A stretch of 64,000 nt of DNA. Source: Flavobacteriales bacterium. GTDB taxonomy: Bacteria; Bacteroidota; Bacteroidia; Flavobacteriales; Flavobacteriaceae. The stretch covers positions 1 through 64,000 of the forward strand of contig JALWTX010000001.1 of the NCBI GenBank assembly GCA_026993355.1, read 5' to 3'. Below are positions 47,103 to 58,100 of this stretch, piece after piece. The notes beneath the pieces are model-generated. The model saw only the letters and a list, made by a program, of their open reading frames with translations. It did not search any database and had not been told where the DNA came from. A program made the translations under genes and the position numbers. Position 1 is the first letter of the stretch; each line of letters begins with the position of its first letter.

Positions 47103-48713
47103 ATGGAAAATATAAACAAGTTTAATCTAAATTTAGAATTTGATTTGGCCAAAAACAAATCGAATGTGATAAAAGTCATCGGTGTTGGCGGTGGCGGCGG
47201 TAATGCCGTCAATTATATGTATCAAAAAGGTATAAAAGACGTCGATTTTGTGGTGGTAAATACTGATTCGCAAGACTTGGCCAAAAGTCCTGTACCCCTC
47301 AAAATACAGATAGGAAAATCGTTGACTGAAGGTTTAGGGGCCGGCGCTAATCCCGAAATTGGCGAAAAAGCAGCCATGGAAGACCTCAATGCCATTAAAA
47401 GTGTTTTAGCGTCCAACACTAAAATGATTTTTATTACAGCCGGCATGGGTGGCGGAACGGGTACCGGTGCTGCTCCTATTATTGCCAAATTGGCTAAAGA
47501 AATGGGTATATTAACGGTAGGGATCGTTACCAGTCCCTTCAGTTACGAAGGACGCAAACGAAATTTATATGCCCAAAAAGGAATAGAAAATTTAAGAGAA
47601 TATGTGGACTCGCTTATTATTATCAACAATAATAAACTGCGAGAAATTTATGGCAACCTGACCTATAAACAAGCCTTTGCCAAATCGGATGAAGTCTTAG
47701 CCTCAGCCGCTACCAGCATAGCCGAAGTCATCACGCGCAACTATACCGTGAATGTAGATTTCAAGGATGTCAATACCGTCCTCGAAAATAGCGGAACGGC
47801 CATTATGGGATCAGCCAAAGCCAGTGGCGAAAACAGGTCAAAAAAGGTGATTATGGACGCACTTGATTCGCCCCTTTTAAATGACAATAAAATTACCGGT
47901 GCAAAAAATGTCTTATTGTTGATTTTGTCAGGCACCGGTGAAAATGAAATTACAATTGACGAAATAAGTGAAATAAATGAATATATTCAAGAAGAAGCCG
48001 GAAACAGTGCAGATGTTATAATGGGTGTTGGTGAAGATGATAGCTTAGGTGAAGCGATATCAGTAACTATAATTGCAACCGGTTTTAATAAGAATCAACA
48101 AGATATGATTGCCAATGCCGAACCTGATAAAATTGTCCACGTATTAAAAGATGAAAAAAGCAGCGAAATTCCATCTCTTAATAATAAACCAAAAGAGGTA
48201 ACGACTAAAGAGCCACAAAAATATACCGGCACTGAAAATCACCCCGAAATCATTATCGAAAAAGACGATTTTGGCAATGATCAATTTGCCATAGATTTTA
48301 AGGTCAATAGTGAAAGTGAAACAGATGAAGAAATTCGATTAATTAGAAAAAAACCGACTGAACCAAGAAATAAACCAAAAGTTATAGAAGAAAAGCGGGT
48401 AGAACAGCCACTTTTGTTTAACCTGGAACCGGTTCAAACGTCTTCAGATTACGAGGATATTGACGACTTAACAGAACTGCCGATAGAACTTGCCTTGAAA
48501 TTGCGTCAGAAAAGGAAAAATTATATGAAAAATTATGAAACAAAATTGGATGTGAATCTGGACAATAAAGATATGCCGGCCTTTAAGAAAAAAGGCATAA
48601 ATGTAGATTTATCGCCAAAATCCTCAAGCGAAATTCATAAAATAGAAATGGATAATGATGGAAATTTTAAACTTCGCGACACCAATTCTTTTTTAGATGA
48701 TAATGTAGACTAA
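47103..48713 (+). CDS. ftsZ: Cell division protein FtsZ
   Basis: GVGGGGGNAVNYMY, GMGGGTGTGAAPIIA, NVDFKDVNTVLENSGTAIMG. Confidence 0.97.
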   Translation: MENINKFNLNLEFDLAKNKSNVIKVIGVGGGGGNAVNYMYQKGIKDVDFVVVNTDSQDLAKSPVPLKIQIGKSLTEGLGAGANPEIGEKAAMEDLNAIKSVLASNTKMIFITAGMGGGTGTGAAPIIAKLAKEMGILTVGIVTSPFSYEGRKRNLYAQKGIENLREYVDSLIIINNNKLREIYGNLTYKQAFAKSDEVLASAATSIAEVITRNYTVNVDFKDVNTVLENSGTAIMGSAKASGENRSKKVIMDALDSPLLNDNKITGAKNVLLLILSGTGENEITIDEISEINEYIQEEAGNSADVIMGVGEDDSLGEAISVTIIATGFNKNQQDMIANAEPDKIVHVLKDEKSSEIPSLNNKPKEVTTKEPQKYTGTENHPEIIIEKDDFGNDQFAIDFKVNSESETDEEIRLIRKKPTEPRNKPKVIEEKRVEQPLLFNLEPVQTSSDYEDIDDLTELPIELALKLRQKRKNYMKNYETKLDVNLDNKDMPAFKKKGINVDLSPKSSSEIHKIEMDNDGNFKLRDTNSFLDDNVD

Positions 48714-48730
48714 ACCTTAAAAAAATTAAA

Positions 48731-49177
48731 ATGAGCTTAGAAAACGAAGTTATGGCTAAACTTAAAGAAGCCATGAAAGCCAAAGATCAGACAGCCTTAG
48801 CGGCATTACGTGCCATAAAATCGGCTTTGTTGATAGAAAAAACAAAATCTGCCGCCCAAAATTTGACCCCTGCTGATGAGATGCGAATATTGCAAAAACT
48901 AGTCAAACAACGCAAAGAAAGTGCTGAAATATATAAAAGCCAAAACCGTGATGATTTGGCTGAAACAGAAATTGCACAAGCCAAAGTAATCGAACAATTT
49001 TTGCCTGCACAATTATCCATGGAGGAAATTGGACAAATTGTAAATGAAATAATAGCACAAACCGGCGCGCAAACCATGAAAGATATGGGTAAAGTAATGG
49101 CCATTGCCACTAAAAAATTAGCCGGCAGAGCCGATAGTAAGACGATTTCACAATTGGTTAAAGAAAAATTATCATAA
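48731..49177 (+). CDS. GatB/YqeY domain-containing protein
   Basis: MSLENEVMAKLKEAMKAKDQTALAALRAIKSA; EIAQAKVIEQFLPAQLS; 148 aa. Confidence 0.93.
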   Translation: MSLENEVMAKLKEAMKAKDQTALAALRAIKSALLIEKTKSAAQNLTPADEMRILQKLVKQRKESAEIYKSQNRDDLAETEIAQAKVIEQFLPAQLSMEEIGQIVNEIIAQTGAQTMKDMGKVMAIATKKLAGRADSKTISQLVKEKLS

Positions 49178-49225
49178 AAAACTTGTTTCTCTGCACAAGA
49201 AACAATATTTTTGCAGCATTAAAAA

Positions 49226-49299
49226 GCCCGCGTGGCGCAACTGAATAGCGCATCGGATTTCGGCTCCGAGGGTTGGGGGTTTGAATCCCTCCGCGGGTA
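49226..49299 (+). tRNA. tRNA-Arg (anticodon TCG)
   Basis: GCCCGCGTGGCGCAACTGAATAGCGCATCGGATTTCGGCTCCGAGGGTTGGGGGTTTGAATCCCTCCGCGGGTA; stem TCGGA/TCCGA, loop TTTCGGC. Confidence 0.93.
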
Positions 49300-49311
49300 C
49301 TTTTAATTTTT

Positions 49312-49351
49312 AAGCAGCGATAGATCATAAAGTACCTATCGCTGCTTTTTT
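49312..49351 (+). terminator. Terminator after tRNA-Arg
   Basis: Perfect 12-bp stem aagcagcgatag/ctatcgctgctt plus T-run. Confidence 0.85.
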
Positions 49352-49580
49352 ATTAAAATTTCTTTATTGAATAAATTCATAATTAAAAATTATTTTGTTC
49401 CTAAATTATGAATACATAAGGTAAAACTACTTTTTCAACCAATTATTCAACAAAATACCCTTATTAATTATTTTATTTCAATTTATTGTCAAATTGAAAT
49501 GAATATTGACACATTTCATCAAATTATTTACATAAAATTAATATCTTTAAGAAATAAAATTTTTAACCAAAACTTTAATT

Positions 49581-52500
49581 ATGAATAAATTTAAGCTCTT
49601 ATTCTTGGTGTTAAGCTTAACCTTTGCGCAATTTATTACAGCACAAGAGGTAAGTGTATCCGGGAAAGTAACCGATACCAAAGGTGAACCTATTCCCGGT
49701 GCGAATGTAACTGTTCAAGGACAAAACAAAGGAACAGCAACAGACTTTGACGGTCAGTACCAAATCAAAGTCCATCCCGGTGATGTATTGGTATTTTCCT
49801 CAATTGGATACCAGATAGTCAAAAAACCTGTAAAAAAAGGTGGCACACTAAATGTAAAATTGAAAGAAAGTTCGGATTTGCTCAATAAAGTTGTGGTAAC
49901 CGCCATGGGTATAAAAAAAGAAGAGAAAGCCATTGGTTACGCCACTCAACAAGTTAAAATAAATGATTTGAAGCAAACCAATCAAAATGTCTTAGCCAAC
50001 TTACAAGGACAAATATCAGGAGTACAAATAAATCAATCATCAGGAGCCGTTGGTGGCGGTGTTGACATATTAATTCGTGGTGTAAAATCTTTAGATCCTT
50101 CGGTTAGTAATCAGCCACTTATTATAGTTGACGGGGTCCGTATCAGTAATGATATTGTAGCCGGAAACGTATTACCATCGGCAGGTAGTAATGCCCCCAG
50201 TAGTGCTGAGCAGTTTTCATTTGCCAACCGTGCTATTGATATAAATCCGGATGATATCGAAAGTATTAATGTACTTAAAGGTGCAGCGGCGGCGGCCCTG
50301 TATGGTATTGATGCGGCTAATGGTGCTATTGTTATCACCACCAAAAAAGGAATTAAAGGCAAACCGCAGTTTACATTTACCGCAAAAACCTCTGCCAGCC
50401 AAGTTAACAAATATTTAGAATTGCAAAGCAAATGGCGTGAAGGACGCGGAAAGACTTCTCGTGTTACTTTAGATCCGAATAATCCAAATATTAATCCGGT
50501 CCAATCCCGCGGATATGGTGCTCAAAAAGGATTCTGGCTTATCAATGGCGCAACTTATAGTTTTCATACATGGGGACCAGAATATGGTGATGATCCAACG
50601 ATTAAATTTCATGATATCTATCGCGACTTTTTCCAAACCGGTATAAATAATAATATCAATTTCAGCGTCCGGGGCGGCGCAGACAAATATACTTATTATC
50701 TTTCTTTAGGTGATAACATCAGTAGCGGAATTGTGCCAAATACTGACTTTAGCAAAATTAACGCACGTTTTAAAGGCAGTTACCAATTGACGCCTAAATT
50801 TAAATTAGGCCTCTCTACATCTTATACCAATTCAAAAGGGAAATTGCCAAATAATGGTGACAAATCGATTATGAGTTCTATGTCTTATTGGTCTCCCTCT
50901 ATTGATGTAAACGATTATTTATTGCCGGATGGCAGTCAAAAAAATTACACACCTAATTGGATAGACAACCCCCGGTATTTTGCCGAAAAAAGTAACCTTC
51001 AAACCAAAGTTAACCGCTTTATTAACAGTGCTAATGCCAATTGGAAAATAAACGACCGGCTTAATTTAAACTATCGCTTGTCTAATGACCAATATGTTGA
51101 TGCACGAAACCGTTTTGTACCGGCTGATTTGGATGTCGGGACACAAGTAAAAGGCTTTATTGTCAACCAAAATATACGCTTTAATTTGCTAAATTCATTA
51201 TTAATGGTTAATTATAAATATAACCTTAACAATGATATGAACCTTACATTTATTGCAGGTAATGAAATAACCAAACAAAATCACGTTTTTGACACACAAA
51301 GAGCTGAAACCCTCATTTTACCTTATTTAAATAATATTTCAAATGGAGAAAATTTTTATACTTTCAGCAAAGAAATAGGTAAAAACCGGGTTGGTGTATT
51401 TGGCGAAGTAGATATGAATTATAAAGATAAATTGTTTGTGACCGTAACCGGACGTAATGACTGGAGTTCCACCCTTCCTGCCCAAAACAGATCTTTCTTT
51501 TATCCATCAGTAAATGTGTCTTACATAGCAACTGATTTATTTGATAAAAGCAATGATATTTTATCTTTAGCCAAATTCCGCTTCTCATGGGCTAATGTTG
51601 GTAAAGATGCACCGGCAGGTGTACTGGGCACCCATTGGGGCATCAGCAATTATCCGACCAACAATGGATCCGCAGGGGGTATTTACCCTTATACGGTTGA
51701 AGGCGATGTTAATTTAAAACCCGAAAATCAACGTACAACTGAAGTCGGATTTGACTTGCGCTTTTTTAACAACCGTTTTCGTATAGATTATACTTATTAC
51801 GACAACTTAAATACCGATTTGATTGCAAAAATTCCGGTTTCACTGACCTCGGGCAAAACAGCTATTTGGAAAAATGCCGGTAGTTTGCAAAACAAAGGAC
51901 ATGAAGTTATTTTAAGTGGCCGGTGGATAGATCAGAATGATTTTTCATGGAGTTCCACCTTAAATTGGTCCACCAACCAAGGAAAAGTAACAAATTTGCC
52001 TGATGGAATTGAATCTATTATTTATGCCAGTAGTGGTTATGCCGGTATCGTATCTATGGTAAAAGAAGGTGACGAACCCGGCACATTATATGGTTACAAA
52101 TGGAAATATAATGATCAAGGACAAAGAATTATTGACAGTAACGGCCTGCCTATTATAGACACCAGTAAAAAAGTCGTAGTCGGTCATGCGTTCCCCGATT
52201 GGGTTGGGTCATTATCTAACAGTTTTACATACAAAAATTTCAATTTTAATTTTATGATTGAATATAAAAAAGGTGGTGATGCCTACGATGCCGGACAACG
52301 AAATTCTATTCGTAACGGAACCATAAAACTAACCGAATTACGTTATGAAAATGTCGTTTTGGAGGGCGTACAAGATGATGGCAATGGTGGTTGGAAACCC
52401 AATGAAACCCCAGTTTATATTGATGAAAACTATTACCGTAGTTCGAGCCATTATAACCGTGCTGCCGAAATATTGGTACAAGATGCTTCTTGGGTTAAGT

Positions 52501-52730
52501 TAAGAAATATCTCATTAACTTATACATTGCCTAAAAACCTACTTAAAAATTCTTTTATTAAGAAAGTACAATTTAATGCAACCGGCAGCAATTTCTTACT
52601 ATGGACACCCTTTAGAGGTTTTGACCCGGAAGGCAGTCAATATTCAGCAGGTTCTAATACTTATGGATTTACCGGTTTGAATATTCCACTGACACAAACC
52701 TATAGCTTAGGTGTTAAATTCCAATTTTAA
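49581..52730 (+). CDS. SusC/RagA family TonB-linked outer membrane protein
   Basis: VSGKVTDTKGEPIPGANVTVQGQNKGTATDFDGQYQI; LIIVDGVRI; NVLKGAAAAALYGIDAANGAIVITTKKG. Confidence 0.96.
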   Translation: MNKFKLLFLVLSLTFAQFITAQEVSVSGKVTDTKGEPIPGANVTVQGQNKGTATDFDGQYQIKVHPGDVLVFSSIGYQIVKKPVKKGGTLNVKLKESSDLLNKVVVTAMGIKKEEKAIGYATQQVKINDLKQTNQNVLANLQGQISGVQINQSSGAVGGGVDILIRGVKSLDPSVSNQPLIIVDGVRISNDIVAGNVLPSAGSNAPSSAEQFSFANRAIDINPDDIESINVLKGAAAAALYGIDAANGAIVITTKKGIKGKPQFTFTAKTSASQVNKYLELQSKWREGRGKTSRVTLDPNNPNINPVQSRGYGAQKGFWLINGATYSFHTWGPEYGDDPTIKFHDIYRDFFQTGINNNINFSVRGGADKYTYYLSLGDNISSGIVPNTDFSKINARFKGSYQLTPKFKLGLSTSYTNSKGKLPNNGDKSIMSSMSYWSPSIDVNDYLLPDGSQKNYTPNWIDNPRYFAEKSNLQTKVNRFINSANANWKINDRLNLNYRLSNDQYVDARNRFVPADLDVGTQVKGFIVNQNIRFNLLNSLLMVNYKYNLNNDMNLTFIAGNEITKQNHVFDTQRAETLILPYLNNISNGENFYTFSKEIGKNRVGVFGEVDMNYKDKLFVTVTGRNDWSSTLPAQNRSFFYPSVNVSYIATDLFDKSNDILSLAKFRFSWANVGKDAPAGVLGTHWGISNYPTNNGSAGGIYPYTVEGDVNLKPENQRTTEVGFDLRFFNNRFRIDYTYYDNLNTDLIAKIPVSLTSGKTAIWKNAGSLQNKGHEVILSGRWIDQNDFSWSSTLNWSTNQGKVTNLPDGIESIIYASSGYAGIVSMVKEGDEPGTLYGYKWKYNDQGQRIIDSNGLPIIDTSKKVVVGHAFPDWVGSLSNSFTYKNFNFNFMIEYKKGGDAYDAGQRNSIRNGTIKLTELRYENVVLEGVQDDGNGGWKPNETPVYIDENYYRSSSHYNRAAEILVQDASWVKLRNISLTYTLPKNLLKNSFIKKVQFNATGSNFLLWTPFRGFDPEGSQYSAGSNTYGFTGLNIPLTQTYSLGVKFQF

Positions 52731-52740
52731 ATTTAAAAAA

Positions 52741-54225
52741 ATGAAAAAAATGAAACATATAAAAATTTTACTTCTTGCTTTGTTGTTGGTATTTACAGCA
52801 TCGGGGTGTAAAGACTTCTTCGATGTTAATGAGCCCTCAAACGTGGTTCCACCTAATGAACATAAACTAAACTTGCTTTTACCATCGGCCGAATATTATA
52901 CCATTAATATGCAGTTTGCAGAAGCCTTTTCAATAGGTCAGGTACAGCAACATATTGCTTCTTATTTTGACCACGGTATAGATCAACATTATGAGTCATC
53001 GGTATCAGGGGTTTGGCGCAATTTTTACACCAAAGCTTTATATACCCTCAGACGCATGGATGAATTGGCACAACAAAAAAATGCCGTTCACTATCAAGGT
53101 ATTATCAATGTTTTAAAAGCACTGAATTTAGGTATGACCACTGATTTATATGGTGATATCCCTTATTTTGAAGCTTCAATGGGATCTAACAATTTACAAC
53201 CGGCTGTAGATAGTCAACAAACCTTGTACAATGAAATTCAAAGTTTATTAGACAATGCTATTGCTCAGTTAAATGCCACTGACAATTCAGGTTTAGCAAA
53301 TATTAAAGGAGACGGCGTTTACAATGGTGATTTGGGTAAATGGACCCGATTGGCTTACACCCTAAAAGCACGCTATGCTATGCATTTAATTAAAAGAAAC
53401 GGCGCCGTTGCAGCTGCAAATGAGGCACTGAATTATTTACAAAATGGCTTTACATCTAATGCTGACGATTTTCAACTAAAATTTAATGAAAAACAAAAAA
53501 ATCCTTGGCACACTTCGGTTGTTTTAGCCTCAAATACAGGAAATATTTCGGTCCTGTTTTCAGAGCAGTTGGTGAATTATATGAATAGTAGTATTTATCC
53601 GACAGCCAATTATGATCCACGTATTTATGATTACATCGACAATGGTGGCGCACCTACATTTGATGGTGCTTTAAATGGAAATGAAGGCAAAACAGCAGCT
53701 AACACACCGGCTAATACAGAATTTAATGCCAATAGCTATTATTTTAAACAAGACTCGCCGATTGTCATGGTTAGTTATGCCGAGGCACTTTTCTTAAAAG
53801 CCGAAGCCGAATTTTTAGCCAATGGTGGCACAACGACTTCAACAGGTAGTACACAAGCCGCTTATGATGCTTACAAAGCCGGAATAGAAGCTAATATGAA
53901 TAAAATAGGCATTGATTCGGCTTTACGTGATGCTTACCTGTCTGACCCTGCAATAGATATGGGTGTGGCAAACTTGAAATTGAAAGACATCATGGTCCAA
54001 AAATATATCGCCTTACTTTTAAATCCGGAAGTCTTTACCGATATGCGACGCTACGATTTTTCAACCGATGTTTATCCCGGATTGAACTTACCGGCTAACC
54101 AAAATCCGGATATTGCCGGAGATTGGTTCAAGCGTGCCATTTATCCTGTTTCAGAATTGAATCGTAATCCGAATCTCAATGCAACTTTCCAACCGATTAA
54201 TGTGCCGGTTTGGTGGGAACAATAA
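52741..54225 (+). CDS. SusD/RagB family nutrient-binding lipoprotein
   Basis: Lipobox LVFTASGCKD; ALNLGMTTDLYGDIPYFEA; pairs with upstream SusC; start trimmed to downstream ATG. Confidence 0.94.
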   Translation: MKKMKHIKILLLALLLVFTASGCKDFFDVNEPSNVVPPNEHKLNLLLPSAEYYTINMQFAEAFSIGQVQQHIASYFDHGIDQHYESSVSGVWRNFYTKALYTLRRMDELAQQKNAVHYQGIINVLKALNLGMTTDLYGDIPYFEASMGSNNLQPAVDSQQTLYNEIQSLLDNAIAQLNATDNSGLANIKGDGVYNGDLGKWTRLAYTLKARYAMHLIKRNGAVAAANEALNYLQNGFTSNADDFQLKFNEKQKNPWHTSVVLASNTGNISVLFSEQLVNYMNSSIYPTANYDPRIYDYIDNGGAPTFDGALNGNEGKTAANTPANTEFNANSYYFKQDSPIVMVSYAEALFLKAEAEFLANGGTTTSTGSTQAAYDAYKAGIEANMNKIGIDSALRDAYLSDPAIDMGVANLKLKDIMVQKYIALLLNPEVFTDMRRYDFSTDVYPGLNLPANQNPDIAGDWFKRAIYPVSELNRNPNLNATFQPINVPVWWEQ

Positions 54226-54250
54226 TAAATAGCACTTATCAAATATGGAA

Positions 54251-54277
54251 AAGCTGCCTTAACCGGCAGCTTTTTTA
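54251..54277. terminator. Bidirectional terminator after susD-like gene
   Basis: aagctgcc/ggcagctt stem with T-run. Confidence 0.75.
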
Positions 54278-54831
54278 TTTTCAAAATAATTTAAAACTTT
54301 AGGATAAATCCAAAGCAAAATTTTAAAAAGAATTAATCCCCATAAAATACCAAATATAATATCAAGTGGATAATGAACTCCAACATATATACGGCTATAC
54401 ATAAATAAAAGCCACCAAACTAATAAAATATAGATCCATTTAGCTTTTTGTCGTAAAAGATAAATACTAAACCAAACAAAAAGTGTGGAGTTAGAGGCAT
54501 GACCCGAAATAAAACTAAAATTATGCGGGTGTAAAAGCGCACGTATATTATTTTTGAAGATGGGATCTTGCCAAGGCCTTAACCGGTGTACCGAAAACTT
54601 AATTAAATTGGTTGTTTGGTCGCAAATACCTAAGAAAGCAGCTGCTAATAATAAAGCAACTAAAGCTTTACGCCACCCCAGATAATAAAAATAGCTCAAG
54701 GCTATTAAAACATAAAGAAAAACCCAATGTCGTTGATTGGTAATCCATAACCAAAAGGCATCAAAATTACGGGAACCTAAATGATTGAGAAAACTAAATA
54801 CGATCTGGTCCCAATGCAAAATTTGATCCAT
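54259..54831 (-). CDS. Phosphatase PAP2 family protein
   Basis: KFSVHRLRPW, SFISGHASNS, SRIYVGVHYPLDI tripartite motif. Confidence 0.93.
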   Translation of the reverse strand: MDQILHWDQIVFSFLNHLGSRNFDAFWLWITNQRHWVFLYVLIALSYFYYLGWRKALVALLLAAAFLGICDQTTNLIKFSVHRLRPWQDPIFKNNIRALLHPHNFSFISGHASNSTLFVWFSIYLLRQKAKWIYILLVWWLLFMYSRIYVGVHYPLDIIFGILWGLILFKILLWIYPKVLNYFENKKAAG

Positions 54832-55131
54832 TTATTGACGTTTAATAGTATTGGTTATTTCCTCCTTAACATTCATTATTTTTTTAGCTTCTTTCAGTTC
54901 CTTTTTCATTTTTTCTATTGCTTCAGTATCCAAACCGGCTTTTTGTGTTTCCTTTAGCATTTCTTTTTTAACATTGTTACTGGCATCCCTCAGCTGACGA
55001 ATACCTTTGCCTAGATTTCGGGCAATTTCAGGCATTTTTTCAGGGCCGAAAATCAACAGCATGACAAAAAACACAACAAATAACTCGCTATAACTGATAA
55101 ACAAAAACATGATGGCAATTTTTTTTGACAA
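54832..55131 (-). CDS. Twin-arginine translocase TatA/TatE family subunit
   Basis: Single TM then LLIFGPEKMPEIARNLGKGIRQLRDA. Confidence 0.9.
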   Translation of the reverse strand: MSKKIAIMFLFISYSELFVVFFVMLLIFGPEKMPEIARNLGKGIRQLRDASNNVKKEMLKETQKAGLDTEAIEKMKKELKEAKKIMNVKEEITNTIKRQ

Positions 55132-55136
55132 AGTTA
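55129..55136 (-). promoter_or_regulatory. -7-like element near the tatA ORF start
   Basis: TAACTTTG on the minus strand; overlaps the annotated ORF start, implying translation starts at a later Met. Confidence 0.35.
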
Positions 55137-55307
55137 AACAATATATTTTTAAATCATTTGTATTCTGACCTTTAAAAGCTTGTTAAATTTGTTTAAAAAG
55201 GAACCACTTTAAGTAAAATCCAGTACTTTTGCATTTAATGTATTTGTAAAATACAGTTTAATAATTTAGTATCACCAACTATTATCAGCCACCTACATTA
55301 CCAGCAA

Positions 55308-58100
55308 ATGACAGACCTAAACAAAAAATTTGATCCGGAAAAACACATTTTGATAGAAGAAGCAACTGAAAACAACCTTAAAAATGTCAGCTTACTTATA
55401 CCTCGTAATAAATTGGTTGTTATTACGGGTGTTTCAGGTAGTGGCAAATCCAGTTTGGCCTATGACACCTTATATGCTGAAGGACAACGCCGTTACATCG
55501 AAAGTTTATCTTCATATGCACGTCAATTTTTAGGCAAAATACAAAAACCAAAAGTTAAAAGTATCAAAGGGATTGCACCTGCTATTGCCATAAAACAAAA
55601 AGTAAACACAGCCAATCCACGCTCAACGGTCGGTACTGCAACAGAAATCTATGATTATTTAAAACTCTTATTCGCCCGTATCGGCAAAACCATTTCACCG
55701 GTGTCGGGACAAGAAGTCAAAAAACATAGTGTCTCAGATGTCATTAACTTTTTAAAGGAACAAAAAACCGGCAGCCGTTGGATTTTATCGGTTGATTTAA
55801 AAGCGCATCACGGTAAAGACTTAAAAACCATTATCCGTATTTTGGAACAACAAGGCTATGCCCGTGTCAAAATCCAGGACCAATTGGTATCAATTTCCGA
55901 GGTTTTGCGTTTAAAAAAAATGCCTGAGAATATGGCTTTGGTCATTGACCGTATTCAACTTAAAGAGGATCCTGATTATTGGAACCGTTTGGCAGATTCC
56001 ATTCAAAAAGCTTTTTTTGAAGGACATGGACAATTAAGCCTAACGGATTGGCAGACACAAAAAACTTACCAATTTTCGCAAAATTTCAATTTAGACGGCC
56101 TTGATTTTCCCGAACCCAGCATACATTTATTTAGTTTTAACACGCCTTATGGCGCTTGCCATGTTTGTGACGGATTTGGCAGCATTTTGGGTATTGACCC
56201 GCAAAAAGTTATACCCAATACCACCTTATCGGTATATGAAGATGCCATTGCTTGTTGGAGAGGCAGCAGCTTAAAATATTACAAAGACCAGTTGTTAGAA
56301 CACGCCCACAAATTCAATTTTCCTGTCCATAAACCTTGGTTTGAATTAAGCCCTGAAGAACAAGCACTTGTTTGGAATGGCAACCAATATTTCACCGGAA
56401 TAAATGATTTCTTTAAAGAATTAGAACAAAAAAGTTACAAAATACAAAACCGTGTATTATTGGCCCGATACCGTGGCAAAACCACTTGTCCGTCTTGCAA
56501 AGGCAAGCGTTTGCGTCAAGAAGCATTTTATGTACAAGTAGGCGGTAAAAATATAGGAGATTTAATTGATTTGCCAATCGAAGAACTCCAAGAATTTTTT
56601 AAAAAATTAAACCTCTCCGAAGCAGAACAAGAAATAGCCAAACGCATTTTATATGAAATTAATAGCCGTATCACATTTTTAATAAATGTCGGTTTAGGCT
56701 ATTTAACCTTAAATCGCCCTTCAAATACCTTATCCGGTGGCGAAACGCAACGAATCAATTTGGCTACCTCGCTAGGCAGTAGTCTTATTGGGTCCATTTA
56801 TGTTTTGGATGAACCCAGTATCGGCTTACACCCAAAAGATACCGAACGGCTTACCGGTGTACTGCAAAATCTGCGCGATTTGGGTAATACAGTTATCGTC
56901 GTCGAACATGATGAAGACATTATGAAAGCTGCCGATTACATCATTGACATGGGCCCTGAAGCCGGTACTTTCGGGGGTGAAGTGGTAGCAGCAGGAAATT
57001 ATCAAAATATTCTGAAAAGCACTTCATTAACGGCCAAATACCTTAATGGTCAAGAAACTATCGCCCTCCCGGCTTTACGCCGTCAACCTAAAGATTTTAT
57101 CAAAATAACCGGCGCAAGACAACATAATTTAAAAAACATAAATGTTAAATTTCCACTACATAGCCTGTCGGTAATTACAGGCGTCTCCGGAAGTGGCAAA
57201 AGCACCTTGGCTTCAGAAATTATTTATCCTGCTATCCATAAAAAACTTTTTGATCACGGGCCAAAGATAGGTGAAATGACTGCTTTGGAAGGTAGCATTG
57301 ACCGGTTGGAACATGTTGAATACCTCGATCAAAATCCAATTGGACGTAGTAGCCGATCCAATCCGGTAACTTACATCAAGGCTTATGATGATATTCGCAA
57401 CTTATTCGCCGCACAACCACTGGCCAAAATAAAACATTTAAAACCCAAGCATTTTAGTTTTAATGTCGAAGGCGGGCGTTGCGAACATTGTAAAGGTGAA
57501 GGAACGGTGACCATTGAAATGCAATTTATGGCAGATGTACATCTCACTTGCGAAGTATGTGGTGGAAAACGCTTTAAAGACGAAATTTTAGAAGTGAAAT
57601 ATCAAGGCAAAAGCATTCATGATATTTTGGACATGCGAGTCGATGAAGCCATTGATTTTTTCAAAATTCACAAACAAGATAAAATTGTCCAAAAACTTAA
57701 ACCCTTACAAGATGTCGGTTTGGGCTATGTAAGTTTAGGCCAATCCTCTTCCACCCTTTCTGGAGGCGAGGCACAACGGATAAAACTGGCTTCTTTTTTG
57801 GTAAAAGGAAATCGTCAGCCCAAAACTTTATTTATTTTTGATGAACCCACTACCGGTTTACATTTTCATGATATCAAAAAATTATTAAACTCGTTTAATG
57901 CTTTAATAGAAAACGGTCACAGTATATTGGTTATAGAACATAATATGGAAATAATTAAATCGGCCGACTGGCTTATCGATTTAGGGCCCGAAGGCGGAAA
58001 AAAAGGAGGTGAATTGGTTTTTGAAGGCACGCCCGAAGCACTGGTTAAAGACGGCAAATCATTATTAACACCTTATCTGAAAGAGAAATTAAAAATCTAA
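55308..58100 (+). CDS. uvrA: Excinuclease ABC subunit UvrA
   Basis: VITGVSGSGKSSLAYDTLYAEGQRRYIESLSSYARQFL; two ABC cassettes and CxxC zinc modules. Confidence 0.97.
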   Translation: MTDLNKKFDPEKHILIEEATENNLKNVSLLIPRNKLVVITGVSGSGKSSLAYDTLYAEGQRRYIESLSSYARQFLGKIQKPKVKSIKGIAPAIAIKQKVNTANPRSTVGTATEIYDYLKLLFARIGKTISPVSGQEVKKHSVSDVINFLKEQKTGSRWILSVDLKAHHGKDLKTIIRILEQQGYARVKIQDQLVSISEVLRLKKMPENMALVIDRIQLKEDPDYWNRLADSIQKAFFEGHGQLSLTDWQTQKTYQFSQNFNLDGLDFPEPSIHLFSFNTPYGACHVCDGFGSILGIDPQKVIPNTTLSVYEDAIACWRGSSLKYYKDQLLEHAHKFNFPVHKPWFELSPEEQALVWNGNQYFTGINDFFKELEQKSYKIQNRVLLARYRGKTTCPSCKGKRLRQEAFYVQVGGKNIGDLIDLPIEELQEFFKKLNLSEAEQEIAKRILYEINSRITFLINVGLGYLTLNRPSNTLSGGETQRINLATSLGSSLIGSIYVLDEPSIGLHPKDTERLTGVLQNLRDLGNTVIVVEHDEDIMKAADYIIDMGPEAGTFGGEVVAAGNYQNILKSTSLTAKYLNGQETIALPALRRQPKDFIKITGARQHNLKNINVKFPLHSLSVITGVSGSGKSTLASEIIYPAIHKKLFDHGPKIGEMTALEGSIDRLEHVEYLDQNPIGRSSRSNPVTYIKAYDDIRNLFAAQPLAKIKHLKPKHFSFNVEGGRCEHCKGEGTVTIEMQFMADVHLTCEVCGGKRFKDEILEVKYQGKSIHDILDMRVDEAIDFFKIHKQDKIVQKLKPLQDVGLGYVSLGQSSSTLSGGEAQRIKLASFLVKGNRQPKTLFIFDEPTTGLHFHDIKKLLNSFNALIENGHSILVIEHNMEIIKSADWLIDLGPEGGKKGGELVFEGTPEALVKDGKSLLTPYLKEKLKI

